Of a DNA stretch of 64,000 nt, positions 1-12,079 are shown one piece after another. The stretch's first letter is position 1. Every line of letters begins with the position of its first letter. A model generated the notes under the pieces. That model was not told the origin of the DNA, ran no database searches, and was given only the letters and a program-made list of their open reading frames with translations. The translations under genes and the position numbers were made by a program. The stretch is from Scedosporium boydii (lineage: Eukaryota > Ascomycota > Sordariomycetes > Microascales > Microascaceae): NCBI GenBank assembly GCA_002221725.1, contig NJFT01000089.1, forward strand, positions 62,001 through 126,000, in the 5' to 3' direction.

Positions 1-797
1 GCCCCCATTACTAACAACAGACCTCAGCGTCTCGGGTAAGAGCAGGACCAAGAAAATCAAGAAAACACCGCTGTAGATGGTCAACAGCCAGAAGATTGAT
101 CTCCAGCCAAGAGACCCGGCCAGCGCACCGCCAATAATTGGTCCCACTGCCACAGGCACCAGCAGTCCAGCCTGGAAGATACCCATCAGTCCACCGCGAT
201 TATCTCGGGTGGTAATGTCGCCGATAACGCCTGCCCCGATAGCAATTGTACTGGCACTGCCGGTGCTCTGAACGCATCTCAGCACGACCATGGTCGCGTA
301 ATTCTTGGCCTCTGCTAAACCAATACATGCTCCCAGGAAGACCACGAAGGTGAGCGAGTATGCAAGCCGGCGTCCCTTGACATCCGATATTGGGCCCCAG
401 AGACTGGGGGCTAAGCCTTGGAAGATGAGGTAGGAAGTAACTGTGAGATTGATCAATTCAATCGAGACGCCAAGGTCATGGGCGATGGTCGGGAGCGCTG
501 GGAAGTAGATGTTTGACGCGAACCCCGAGACTGTGTCAGCGTCAACAAGACGAGACGATCAAAGTGAGGATAGCATGCGAGCTTACATGTTGCGGCGATG
601 GAGACGAGCGTAACGATCAAGGCGATTTGACGTTTGTCGAAAATGGTATACGGCTCTTGAGCAGGTAAGGAGGATGCCGGGAAGCCCACGACAGGCGCAG
701 GTGTCGCTGGCGGTTCCTCGGTCTTCGGGGGAGAGAGCATCGTCGGAGCTGGGATGACATTGCCGCGCTGCGGTTGTTGTCGGGTTGCGGCGGTCAT
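1..797 (-). CDS. MFS multidrug transporter (DHA1 type), 5' part only
   Basis: Proton-coupled drug or metabolite exporter of the plasma membrane, major facilitator superfamily, cut by the window edge. The ATG is at 797. Exon 1 runs to 587, an intron spans 531-586 (GTAAGC...CAG), and exon 2 reads from 530 out of the window. After a Pro-rich cytoplasmic N-terminus of about 50 residues the protein enters helix 1 (ALIVTLVSIAAT), continues as FASNIYFPALP, and then carries the MFS loop 2-3 motif as GPISDVKGRR. The order of helices and the phrase NIYFPALP fit fungal DHA1 transporters related to Qdr/Flr1. The splice joins the reading frame exactly. It is divergent from the isochorismatase-like gene at 1186, with about 390 bases between the two starts. 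Substrate cannot be told. Confidence 0.88.
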
Positions 798-1185
798 TTG
801 CGACGACGGTGAATGCAACAATGGGGTGATGTAAAGTAATGGAAAGCATCTGCAATCGGGGGCCAGGGAGAAGTGAAGTGGAAAGGGATGATATTCTTAA
901 CTAAGTTTACACTTTTAGACGCCCCGACGCAAGGGCAAGGATTGTTCGGAGTTCGGAGCTGAGCATCCAGTCAATTAGCGTGACTTGCTCAGCTCCGAAT
1001 CTCGACAACCAATCGGGTCGGACCCATGACGTTGGAGACTTGAATGGATCTGGCAATTGGGGAAAAGACGAAGAACTGATAGCGTTGGGGCCCTCCAACA
1101 GACTCAACCTATAACATATAAACCATGAAACATTCCTGTCGTCCAGGCGCTTGCCCATCTTTGCTATTGACAGGACCCTCTCAAG
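798..1185. promoter_or_regulatory. Divergent intergenic promoter region
   Basis: This 388-base spacer separates the starts of the transporter (minus) and the isochorismatase-like gene (plus), so it should hold both promoters. An AT-rich CATATAAACC element lies about 75 bases before the plus-strand ATG and could act as a TATA box. I see no convincing operator. Confidence 0.35.
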
Positions 1186-1875
1186 ATGGAACAGTCTTCG
1201 CATCAAGGAGCCCCAGTATTTAGTTTCGGGAACAATTATGCCGTCTTAAATCTAGACTGGATGTCCATCCTCATGGGCGCCATTGAGGATACACCCCAAG
1301 GCCAGGCATTCATCAGCAACTGCGCCCGGTGGAACGACGCCGTGCATGCGCAAGAGCCTCAACCGACCATCATTTCCACCAGCCTCTTCTTCTCGAATAG
1401 TACGCAGCCGTAACACCCGCACGACTGAAAGCCTTTTACAAAAGTAGTCCGTGGCTTTGACACATTCGAAAAGAGCTCTCCAGGGGTACAGATCGACCCC
1501 CGCTTTACCGTTGGTGACAGGGACATCGTCTTACAGAAGACTCGATGGTACGCGGGTGCGGGCAACCCTTTGGAACAGATCCTCAGGTCACAGAATATAG
1601 ATACCGTCATCATTGTATGTCTATCTTGTACTATCAAAACAGATCATTTCTGAGAGATTTGCTCGCAGTCCGGATTAACCCTGTCTGGTGTTGTCATGAG
1701 CATCATCTATCACTTGGCGGATCTCGACTACGAGATCTACGTTATTTCGGACAATGTGGTGGAGTTGCTCGTGAGCCACACAGATGAGTATTCTAAGGTT
1801 ATGCTGGGCAGTCTGCTCGGCAAGATGAACTTGCAAGTTATTACACTTGGGGAGTCTTTGGAGGCACTGAAATGA
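1186..1875 (+). pseudogene. Isochorismatase-family (cysteine hydrolase-like) gene with two in-frame stops
   Basis: Remnant of a fungal isochorismatase-like hydrolase of about 210 residues. From the ATG at 1186 the frame reads 75 codons, meets TAA at 1411, then TGA at 1426, and goes on in the same frame with family-like sequence: a region around GDRDIVLQKTRWYAGAGNP, then NIDTVII. An intron at 1615-1668 (GTATGT...CAG) joins cleanly to SGLTLSGVVMS and VISDNVVE, the segment that holds the catalytic Cys in canonical members; here that position is not Cys, as in some fungal relatives. The stop at 1873-1875 closes the frame. Both internal stops are explained by C-to-T changes (CAA to TAA, CGA to TGA), as RIP would give. 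No intron of plausible length removes both. Function is therefore probably lost. Confidence 0.72.
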
Positions 1876-2228
1876 TCTTGACTTGCTGTGAATGGTTTTT
1901 GTTTGTCGATCTGTTGAGCAGACTGTGGATGATTGGCAAGGCTGTACGAAGTATGAAGAATCGATATTGCTGAATCTTAATATTCTTCTGAAATAAATTT
2001 CTTAAAAAATTAGTCCCGTTCACGTTGACGGCATATCGAAAGCTGTCATCACTTCCAATAAAACTTACCTTTTTATTAGTCGCAGATCCTGGCCATTAAA
2101 ATTTGTGTTTTAGAAAGAGAATATCGACGCAAAGCATCGGCGCTTTTGTGGAGGGTAGCTCAGGCTCACCTTGGTCGATTTTTTAATTACGCGCCGCGAA
2201 CACGTCACCCAGTTTATCCATCACCACC
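1876..2228. other. AT-rich spacer
   Basis: No gene or RNA seen. The stretch is richer in A and T than its surroundings, mainly from 1980 to 2120, and lies between the pseudogene and a retroelement LTR, which fits decayed repeat DNA. Confidence 0.5.
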
Positions 2229-2739
2229 TTCAAAAATCATATTTTATCGGAGCCGAGTAGTATATAACCTAAGATATAAATAGGTCCGTGCCACCCACTC
2301 ATCGGGGTAGATAGCATAAGTTGGGAATCGCACAACATAGAAGAATTAGTCCAATAGTCATCGTATGGTCGTAATGGTCAAGTAGGACGTCGGGAAGTCA
2401 ACGATCAGTCGGAATCTGTATCGTGAAGGATCACAGCCGGATAAAACAGGAGAAAAGTAATGATAGAAAGTAGTATTGAAAATAGAATAGCAAAAGAATG
2501 ACTCTCGTAACAAGTTGTAGGCCAAAGGGAAACGACTGATTGCTCTCTGCTGCAATAGTTTCCCTTTGCCTCTTCTGCGCTGTTCTTCTCGTGTAAGTTC
2601 TGCTCTACAGATCTGGGAGCCTTTGTCCCATTTTATGCGTAAGTGAGGTTCGGCTACGTGGCACTTCGGGCTTCCTCCATGGCGGCACCGATCCGCGATG
2701 TGGCGCCGCCGAATGCCCGTTGCCCTACGCACCAACACA
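2229..2739 (-). repeat. Ty1/copia LTR (degraded), same family as the solo LTR at 18 kb
   Basis: On the minus strand the LTR starts TGTGTTGGTGCG at 2739. It matches the solo LTR at 18064-18563 along most of its length: for example GATCAGTCGGAATCTG is shared at 2403 and 18241, and the block CGGAGCCGAG near 2248 is shared with 18088. The far end near 2229 is too decayed to fix exactly. It follows directly on copia RNase H coding sequence, so it is the 3' LTR of a minus-strand element. Confidence 0.7.
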
Positions 2740-2965
2740 CCATCAGCTGGCATTTCCTTCGTCTTAACGTATTTCAATTCGAACATCCTTTCCGCCGCGG
2801 TCTTCTCAATTACCCACTTAAAGCGGATATGTATATGTTTCGTTCGTCCTATATTTAGAGGATTCAGGACGTGGTCGCGCGCAGTTTCGCTGTCAGTCAA
2901 CAACTGTAATGGTTCCATCACCTTTCTTCCCGATAACTGGTTGTAGCACTTCGCCGTCCACTATC
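2740..2965 (-). pseudogene. Ty1/copia polyprotein C-terminus (RNase H remnant)
   Basis: The minus strand encodes the last part of a copia RNase H: a short Asp-containing segment (LLTDSETARDHVLNP), then RTKHIHIRFKWV and the terminal KTKEMPADG. In intact elements these read roughly as CDNQSAI...ARTKHIDIRYH...ADGLTKPL. The reading ends at ADG and the LTR starts at once, so the usual last residues and polypurine tract are missing. The rest of the polyprotein is not found upstream. A dead fragment. Confidence 0.75.
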
Positions 2966-4379
2966 ATAGTAGCCTGTGCTAAATGAAGTTTGATGCAATT
3001 TCTCCTCTGTCTCTGCCTTTCCGCTGCTAGTGGCTATCTAGAGGCCACATAGCTGAGGCATGCCGTGGGATGAGGCACAGAGCCCATTGCAGAGACTGGT
3101 TCCCTGAATCGTGGCAGTAAGGAAACGACGCTGCTTGGCACTGCAGACATGGAAGTGGCGATGAGTGTCTCGAGCATAGCTCCAATGGAACTTGCAATAT
3201 CAAGCAGGAATTTCTCGAATTGTCGGCAGCGGGAGATTGGGCCAATATTCCATAGGTGTTTGAATAGAGGAATGCCTAGACCTTTCTTGATCAATTAGTC
3301 ACTGTTGTCAGGTATTAAGGAGACCGTTTTAGCCAGGCTAATTCTGGCCTAGTTCTGTGACCTAAGAGGAACACTGGCTTCCTGATTCTACTTCACCCAA
3401 CAGAACGAAGTAAGCCCATGGTAACGACAGTTAACATGGCCAACAGTCTTGGATTCCGGAACGTGATCCAGGACGCAGGCGGCGGGGACATCGAACCACC
3501 ATCGGACTTTAGTGTCCTGTCGCCGTGGCTGACGAGCATTGGTAATAGTGGTGGGAAAAGGCTGCAGCTTCCGCTGACACTTTGGGGGAGGCTGGCAAGG
3601 CCGAGTCTATATCAGACAGCCCAAGGAAAACCCCTCTCGCATCTTGGTTCCGCGGTCCTTACTGGAGCTCACCAACATTTCCGTAAACAAGTAGAAAGGA
3701 AGCCTCCAAATAGGGGAGGCTTCAAGAATCATCTCAGTGCTCAAAGGGACACCCTGTGACATAAGTCGAGCTGGAATAGGCAGCTGGACGTCACCAATAA
3801 TAAGGATCAGTGAAAGAGTGAAATAAGAGAGTCAATTCAACTGTCAAAGAACTAATAACTGAAGAACTTAATGACTTGAGAAAACTTTTTTGGAAGAAGA
3901 AGAACTTGTCCCTCTGTCTGATGAGAAAGAAGAAAAGAAAAGAAATAACCATACTCTGGCCCCCATGGGCAAGGAAGAAAGTTCTTCCACTGCCGCTCTT
4001 CCACTCCACACGAGAACTGTGCCCCTCTCACACCAGTCACCTTATTCCCCGTCTCAATATCAGGATCCTTAGCTTCTTTAAGTAGTTGAGTATCCTTAGG
4101 TCTGGGTGGTAGGTCCGAAACTCTTATGATATAGATGGGGGTATTAATAGTGTAGAAAGTAGTTACTGGTTGAGGGAGGTGTTGGAGGAGAAGGTTGAGG
4201 AGGTTGATTAGGGGCAGGTTGAGGAGGTAGGAGTATATATGTCCTAATTGCCTAATGTCCGTCTGCTAAGGGAACCTTATAAGCCCAATAGATCCTACTA
4301 TTATTAACTTCTTTGATAGTTAAAGAACACACCAACTCCCAGAATATATGTTGTTCTAAGTTAGACCCCCCTTCTAACC
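2966..4379. other. No recognisable gene (decayed DNA)
   Basis: Only short reading frames occur, among them an 86-codon minus frame ending at 3034 and a 113-codon plus frame at 3418-3759; neither resembles a family I know. Purine-rich runs lie at 3880-3950 and a loose GGTTGAGGAGG tandem repeat at 4190-4235. Confidence 0.5.
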
Positions 4380-4950
4380 TATATCTTTAGTAAGACGTGG
4401 ATCCGGTATTAATTCTTCCATTGATCAACCTTTCGGCAGTCGGGACAGGCTGCCTCGTTCTCCCATCGGAGCAAGTAACCAAACCCATTGGTCATAATCT
4501 TCGCAATGGGCTGGGAGGTATCCCCTGTGGTCCACAGTGTAGAATCAAGGCTTCAATGTCGAGTTTCGCTGGGGCTCTTGCTAGACCATCATTGGGAAAA
4601 CATCGTTTGACCTGTTGAACCAAAGCCTGACTGCTCGGGTTCACCGTACTTTTCCTGAGAGAGAACTCCCATCGAGAAGACGAGGAAGAAAACCCAGATG
4701 CAGAGTTTGAGATCATCCTCGTCACCCTCATCAGGCTCGTTGTCAGACACATCGTCGGGGTCGTTGTCGGGGTCGCTCGAACCACCCGGGCCGTTCACAC
4801 CACTGGGCTCGCCGTTCGGTTCCGTTGGGTCATTGGGGCACCATTCGAATCATCACGTCCATCTAACGCTGCCTGAAAGGGGCACCGTTCGTATGAGCGG
4901 CTGGTGATAATGTCGAATCGAGTAAGGAAGGGTCCCATGCCTCGGCCAAA
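4380..4950 (-). repeat. Unidentified repeat, copy A
   Basis: Minus-strand remnant: a Ser/Asp-rich acidic stretch (about 4790-4690) followed by KLDIEALILHCGPQGIP (about 4560-4500). A second copy at 12.08-12.95 kb has the same order, an acidic segment and then KVDVQALALHYGPDGVP. The shared order and residues show a dispersed family, now without an intact frame. I cannot name it. Confidence 0.5.
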
Positions 4951-7674
4951 CGCTTAAATGGTTAGGAGATCGATTCTTGGTGGTATATATGACATAACGG
5001 AGGCCTTGTTGACCGGCGGCGGTTTGGGCATCGGTTTTGAGACAGTCTCGATGTCGATGCTGGCTGCAGCCCGTTGGCTCACGGGCGAACTGGTCTCCAA
5101 CAAGAGAACTCTGGCGAATCGTGTATCTGGAGGAGTTTGGTTTTTGTTGTTCTTTATAAAGCTCCTCAGGCTCTTGAGGCTACCCTTGTTTGGACTTTTA
5201 CACTATCCGCAGATATTAGGTAGACGTAGTCGTTCTATCCTCTCGACCGTGAACCTCGAGGGGTCTTCCGAGGAGAGTGGTGGCGAGAAAGGGCGGGAGG
5301 TCCCTAGGGCATGCCTTGTATTGAAATACATTCCGGGTGGTCTCGGATAGACTAGTACCGAATCGGTAGGGGCGTTCTTCAGGCAGTGCATCTAAGCCTC
5401 CTCTCAGGGGGGAGGGTAGGAGAATCGAGACGTCTGGACCTCAAAGCAGGTTCTTCCAGTGCTGAACGGGGTTATCGCTCATACCCGAATTATACGTGTT
5501 CGAGGGTTCCCATGTCGACGTCGACTTCCTTTCGTGATTTCCTTGCCGCTCTTATCCATCTCTCGGTGTTTTGTATCCTCTCGAGGGCGGGGAATATATA
5601 TATATGTCATGATATGTGAGCCCTCGAAGAGGGGTCTCGTGTTATTCTGGCATATGAGGCCGTTCTGAGCCCAACCAGGCGATGAAATCCGTCAATAGTG
5701 TGCTTGTCTATATCAGACACAGAAACCGGGAAACAGCCATGCTGAAGTACCGCGTAAGCCCATCTACAGTTTCGATAGATGATGAATATCTAATAGGAAA
5801 GGAATACTGCTCCTCAAGGATGCCAGGTTTCCACAATTGACAGAGTCAGATATCCAGGGGGATGTCAGGGGATAGAGCAATCCCTTACGTATCTTGGTAT
5901 GACTGCGGAGCCACGGGAATCAATGATTGGCACTCTTCATTGCAGCAAGGTGGTGAGAGGAGTAGACCTACGTGGCATGGATGGCGAAGAAAAGAGAAGG
6001 GAAAGTGAGAAGTTGAATGTCAATCCAGCAAGATCAAAAGTCTCCGAGAGACCCATTTGGGGCTCGTGGACGTCTCCGGACGGTAGCGTGAGTGGTGATT
6101 TCGTTACCCATCTGCGTTGAATGAGTCGCAGTATTGATCGGAGGATTTCCGAATATCTTATCTTACAGAAGGTGGAGGATATCGGTCAGGTCGAGACGGT
6201 GTTGATCATCGGCGTCGATATGACTATGTGAATTGCGTCACATTATTCCCGGCGAAGATGTTGATGAATGTCCCGTCTCGTCTCTTTGCAAGATGCGATT
6301 CATCTAAGATGATTCGACTGAACTTCCGATCCTCTATCCTGGTAGGCGTGAGTGTGTACCGTACGAGAGTCCCGTGGGCGGTGGCGCTGTCTTCGGGTTG
6401 AAGGATCCAAATCTGCGACATGCCAATTTCATGTCCAAAGCACACCGTCCCAGGTTTGCGAGCTTTCGTTTGGTTGGCGGTCTCTGTTTGGTTCGTTCGA
6501 TGATGGCTTGTCCTCAACAAACACAAAGCACGTTTCGGTCATCAGGATAGTGTGCACAGTCCCTCTGGCGCCAGGTGGAGTTTTGCATGGCTAGGAGTTA
6601 CCCGCTCCACGAGCAGTCTTCGCTTGTCGAGGAGGATTGCCTTCCTGCAAAATGGACAGGGTGGTTACCGCGGTGGCTATTGCGTTTATGGACAAGGGGG
6701 GCTGTGGCGTAAAGTTCGGCGATGTTGTTAGATCTTCAACGTCCCGAGATGTGATGGAGTTGGGAACTCGCTTCCGCGGTTCGGTCCCCGTCAGCCGCTC
6801 TTACGAGAGTTTCCGGCGGCGTATTTTCGTCGTCTCATCGACGGTGTATTTTTAGCCCCTTTTTATCTTGAAGATTGAGGGGCTTTTTTTCGAAGCTTGT
6901 TCGTCTGCCTCGCCGGATCGGGCGGCGGATTGGATTCGAATCCGGCTCGTCATCTTCCCAGCTGGGCAGCAATGATGAGGGTCAACGACTGCTCGTCCAT
7001 TGGTGGTAGTCGGGAGAGTTTCGAATCAATAGCCTTCTGTTCTAGGGCCGCCGGCAGGTTCAGATCTGGTTGCAACGAGGTCATCGTGTGTACCCGGGCC
7101 TTTATTAGGCGCCTCCACGGTTTTGCGAGTAGGATAGCGTACTAAATCAAGAGGATTCAAAATGGATCGAGGGGCCACAGGCCACTGATATTCTTGGTGG
7201 AGAGCAATTGAACGACGTAGGCCGCAAAGTGCAGATGGTCTGAGACCAAAGGGCCTTCATACTCAGTTCGAGGTCTGTTCCAAATATGGCCTGATATTTG
7301 TCTGGAAAGAAAGCAGGCTGTATATAGTGGGTTATTGCTATCCTGCTCCACCCTGTTCCGTTTTCCATGCCTGATACCTGAGAGACTGTGGACAAAGATT
7401 GACACGGTTGGCCAGACTCAAGGATTTGACGTCAAGCAGGGCCTGCGTGAGTGGTAGACAGTCGGAGTTCTACCGAATATATATGGCACCAGTTTCCAGT
7501 TCCGATGAGGGGATGGTAGCGCTTCAACAGGTTCGAATCGGCGAGCAGTCGCGCCTCGGGCTCTCGGCAGTCGCCGGTAGACCAACGAGCCGCAACGCCA
7601 GACTAAAGCATTAGGACTCGCTGGCAGGCTCCGAGGAGCTCCCAGGGGATCTAGCAAAAGGGAGAATTACCGCA
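4951..7674. other. No recognisable gene
   Basis: I find only short or low-complexity frames, such as a 130-codon hydrophobic plus frame at 4958-5350 with no relative that I know. A sequence near 6905-6960 resembles part of 9400-9470 (both contain a GGATTNGANTCCGGC core), so more repeat copies are probably present but too decayed to bound. Confidence 0.45.
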
Positions 7675-7716
7675 GTTCAGGTGGCGACAAAGACAGGATT
7701 CGAACCTGTGCGGCCG
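7675..7716. repeat. tRNA-complementary stretch, possible retroelement primer-binding site
   Basis: The plus strand reads CAGG then TGGCGACAAAGACAGG and continues into a complement of a tRNA T-arm (ACAGG-TTCGAAT-CCTGT on minus, a perfect 5-bp stem) ending in CCA. A 3' tRNA end with CCA in the DNA is not expected in a nuclear tRNA gene, but TGG two bases after a terminal CA is how an LTR element's primer-binding site looks. No 5' tRNA half is present. The acceptor sequence may fit a Ser tRNA. No retroviral-type coding sequence follows on the plus strand, so this may be a relic. Confidence 0.4.
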
Positions 7717-7735
7717 AATTTACCACGATTTCTGT

Positions 7736-10560
7736 TGAAAAAGGGTGGTATTATAAAAGCAGCTGAAAAAAATGTAAATCCGCCGGAATGACTGTTCTCG
7801 TCAGGCGCAACCGAAATATATATGGGCTTCACCAAGTAGGATCGCCGTTAACTCAATATCTCCGTCTTCCCTGAGGGATTGAAGATGCGAGCGTCAACTT
7901 TGGAGCACTGTTTCAGGGAGAGGTCACCGTGTTGCCTTCCTCATGCTGCTCATCTTCCAGGACCTTTGATCCCTTTTCCCTCGCCTTCCTGGCCTCCACT
8001 TTTGCCACGGCCACTACCTGTACCAGGCCGGCCCCGCTCAAGCGTGGCATCGTACGAACCCATCTCCGGGTCCTTATTAGACAGGTTCTTTGGTATCTTG
8101 ATGCGCATGACCATCTACTTCAGGAGCTAGTGGTAGTCGCTGGAGAAGTTATGCTTTAAGAAGTTGGATCCCTGGCTTTCTATGACGAGGTTGTTCTCGT
8201 CATCGGCGTCAAGTTGCCCTGGAGACTCTTCGGCTGCGTTGGCCATCCGGTCCACATTCTCTTACTATCGAAGAGTTTCGTGAAGGTAAAGGTCAGGAAG
8301 TTACGGGGGCTCTAGGGTTAGTGGGGGATGGAGGAACTTAGCATGCTTTCCCCAGCGAATAGGAGTGTTAAAGCCGTGCCCTGCTGTCCTGGAGATGGCC
8401 TTCGCGGCTTGTATTCGCGCTTTCGTCCGTTGATCATTTCGCTCGGTAAGGTACGTCATCGGTACCATTAGAGGTACGACGCGTCGTTTCTTCCCCACAG
8501 TATGTTGAAGCTGTTGGCTTTCGCGAAGATCAGGGCAATCGGTATCCGGAGAATGCCTTGGCCATCTAAAAAGGCGCAAATTGGGAATATCAAACTTGGG
8601 CTCCATCAGCCTCGCGCTTACAGCCGCGACTTTCCCGCTAAGGGCTCTTTGAAAGGGTAAAACAGATTGAGCGTAGGTAATCGGGAGTCGAGCCCCTCAG
8701 AACGAACAGAGGCATATTCAGGCTTCGGGGTTCGACCCAGAATGTACCTTGCTCTATATCATGAGACCGCATACGATTCCCCAGTGTGAACTTGGCACGG
8801 GACACCCCTGAACGACGCTCTTTGTCCTCGAAAACTAGCATTTACCAGGGCGAAGAGTTGCTCCTCATTGCATTTCGACTTGGGAGATCTGCCAGACGGG
8901 TAGTGAAGTTGCGCAGCGCCACCGAAACAATTGAACATCTTCCATCCCCATTCGCGGCTCTGGTGGCCATTTCAGTCTCTGTCAATCGCTCCTGTGAGTG
9001 TTTCCGGCGCTGGATGTTCGGCGTCTCTCTGATTTCGCTCGTCGTTCTTATGCCATTTGATCAAGTAGTGCATTTACAGTTTGGATTTCTTGCTCCAGTC
9101 CTGCTACGACGCATTTCAGTTCCCTGACGTCGCCTTTCATGTTCTCAACATCAGCCCGAATAGCCTTGACGTCTCTTTTCATATTCTTGATGTCAGTCCG
9201 AGCGGTCTTCATCTCGGTTTTCCTTATTTCCCACGGTGGACTCAAGGCTGAGAATCCGACAATTCAGATCCATATGGATGGAGTGCAGACTTTCGTCCAT
9301 TGACTCTTGCGTTTCGATGGCCTTGTCGATCTCCAACAGTCTTCGTGACTTTGAGGGGCCTTTCCATGCTCGCGGTTCTGCCTCGTGGAGCGTTTGGCTT
9401 CTGCTTTGGAAGCGGGAGGCGGGTTGGATTTGAGTCCGGCCCCTCCTCAGCGGCCTTTGAACGAACATCCATTTCCCGCGATAGCGTCAAGAAGTTCCAC
9501 AAAGGAAGTTGAATCGACGGCCGAAACCAAAACGAAGGAAAAGAGAATATAGGGCTTGTCTGAATAGTATCCTAGACCTGTGGCCCCTCTGGTCTCATGT
9601 CGGCTCCTCTTCTGAGGATGTCTCCTCCGTCCCCATGGGATCAGAGTCCCGATTAACTTTCCCCCGGATGGCAGATTAGATTTGACGGACGGTGTCTGAC
9701 GGGGCTCCGGAAACAGCCCGTAACTTAGGGGAAAGGTTACCTTCTTGGGGGCTCCTAGGGCTAGGAGTGGGCCGAGGTAAGAGTTCAGACGGCCGTGTGA
9801 CTCTAGAAGTGTTATTGGAATTCCCGAATCCAGAGCCAGAACGGCCAACCAAACTTGGCAAAGGGCGGCGATTACTCGAGTTCGAGGACTCCGACGAGTA
9901 GGTCGGCGGGGCGTGGCATCGTACTTTAAGGGATGTTGATGGATGAAGGATTTCAAGCACATTAGGGCGGAACGGAATTCGTTGCTGGGGTCGGTTGTGC
10001 AAAATTTTCGATTCAACCATGCTAAACGTCCACTACGCTCGCTCGCATCGAGTGAGGCGGTGGACCACCACCAGACGCCTCCTCTCGGACCATCTCGTTC
10101 CAAAACAGACACGATCTTTGAACTCCTTCCGCGAATTTCGCTCGTAGGAACATGATTACGAGATATCGACAACGAAGCGGACTTTTCCGTCGAGTCGAGG
10201 CTGCTGGCTAGAGGTCTTGCTCGCAGTCGGTGAAAGGTCGGAACAGGCAGTTTCATCATTAGGAAGCGGGTGAATGGTGCGTGGAGACAATTAAGACGCA
10301 GGGACGTGATGCCGTACTCTCCTCGCGGGATAAATATTTTTGTAGGTTTGAAGGCTTGTTTCGTCAATGTCTCTGTTGATGGTGTTGGCCGCTTTTGCTG
10401 ATCTCGAGAATTCATCCATCGATCCGCTGCTTCCCTTTTTCGAAACGTATTAACATGTCCTTGGTTGGTGCGGTGAGTGTTTATGAATTCTTGTTTGGAT
10501 GCCGGGAAGAGCGTGAGTCCAGGGTTAACAACAAGAGCATCATTATCCATAAGAGATCCG
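7736..10560 (-). pseudogene. Decayed minus-strand coding region with Ser/Pro-rich and coiled-coil parts
   Basis: No family recognised. On the minus strand protein-like sequence runs in broken frames: a start-like segment near 10,550 (the longest open frame is 367 codons, 10550-9447, but it crosses frame changes), a Ser/Pro-rich tract near 9960-9670, a heptad-rich coiled coil near 9340-9060 (ENMKGDVRELK, VVAGLEQEIQ) and a further frame at 8606-8301. Several stops and shifts separate them. The mix of a low-complexity region and a coiled coil recalls gag-like proteins of repeats, but that is a guess. Confidence 0.35.
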
Positions 10561-12079
10561 GGATAGGAGGTAGCGTCCTACCATCGTGACCGTTCGGAGT
10601 CTTCACCTTAGTCTCGTAGGACCGCTGAGTTGCCCTATCGCTACTGTCTCCAGTGGGTTGGCCATGAACGGCGTCCATGCCAATTTCAGTGGAGCGACAA
10701 CGGAAAGGGAGTATAGATACCATGCCCTTGGCCGTATATAGTTTTTTGAAAAATAGTGGCTTGTTGCCTAAGCCACGGATAAGAAGGTGGTTTTTGGAGG
10801 CGTCTTTTGTTCTATAACCTGGTCGAGGATTTCTTCGTCTCGGTCGATAAATCTCCATCTATAATCCTTAAGATCCGCCTCTTCCCACCCAGTGACAGTA
10901 GTGAATGACAATTCGTGGGACTCCACTTGGCTTGTCAAAATTTGCCTTTTAACTCAGTCATCGAGCTCAAGGATGAGCGGAACTGCTTGGTATCTCCACC
11001 CGCAATGACAAAACGGCACTAAGAGGGTTGCCAGAGCCGTGAGATCTCCGCCGTCCCCAAAGCTTTACCTCGATTAAGAGTTAGGCGAGACAACTCATCC
11101 CGCAGCAGCCGACAAAATGGGACAGCTTATCAAGAGTGAACAGCGGACCAATGTCGACGAACGTCTGTTGGAGTAGAGCTTCGAAGATGAGCCCAACTAT
11201 ATCATCATCGCGTTTGAATTTAGTAAAAGGAATCTTGAGTTGTTGTTGTTGTTCATCCAAGGAAGCACCAGGGATGTGGATTGACCTCTCCGTTAGCCAT
11301 GTGCAGCGGACTAGGATGAACAAAAGGGGGTGATAATGTGAAACTGAGTTGGCATTCGTTTCTATCATGCGTGGGAGACAGTCCTACGGACGTCATCTAT
11401 TGTGATGGGTGTAGGGTTCCTTCTCATGGTAGTCCAATGTGTTCTAGGCAAGGCCATGCCACTCTCTTGGATTTTACATCGAGGTACCGTCAGGTCTGCG
11501 GTATTGCCCTTGAGGGCACACTGTAAAGCAACAGAATGACATTCTAGTCGCGAGCTCTTCGGAACTGGTCGATGTATGGATGGATCCAAATCCAGGATTT
11601 GTCAATGTTTGTTGACATCCATAAATTCGGTTCAGTTTCCGTCCTTGGAACAGAGAAATACCGAATGGCTTCGGCGAAAAGGTCCGATATGAAAATATTT
11701 CCTTTCGCTTGGAAGAGGTATTCTAACGGTATGGGGTCTGAATACTCTCGAATTACCGTCATGGGCGTTGGGAAATCGGGAAACCCCTCGAACAGTTCGT
11801 CGGTTGAACAGCCGACGGTCTTGTCGTCGTTTGGCTTGGAATTCTTTTGCCATCGATAAACCTATTTGATGCCGAAGTGGCCAACGGTTGTTAGCACAAG
11901 TTGCAGACCTGCCTTCGGAATTCCTGGTAATCGGTATCAGGCTCATCTTCCTAATTTGCCCAGAGCGCAGGTCCAATATCGTGGTCGTACCAGTGCCACC
12001 AATCAAAGCTTGGGACCGGTTGAACTCGTCTAGAGGAGTGAGGCGGAACTCAGGGAGCTCGATATAGCTCTGTTGTTAA
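10561..12079. other. No recognisable gene
   Basis: Minus-strand frames of 72-125 codons occur (for example near 10858-10481 and 12006-11544) with the uneven composition of decayed coding DNA. None matches a family that I know. Confidence 0.45.

Noticed and set aside
1410..1444. 35-base intron removing the two stops of the isochorismatase-like gene
   Set aside because: Too short for a fungal intron, and the joined frame meets a new stop.
6931..6945. B-box-like GGATTCGAATCC as a tRNA gene
   Set aside because: The sequence is self-complementary, there is no A box at the right distance and no stem; it matches a repeat near 9.4 kb instead.
9447..10550. 367-codon open frame on the minus strand as a gene
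   Set aside because: It changes character along its length, and better protein-like segments (Ser/Pro-rich tract, coiled coil) lie in other frames over the same DNA. It is a chance opening across frame breaks.
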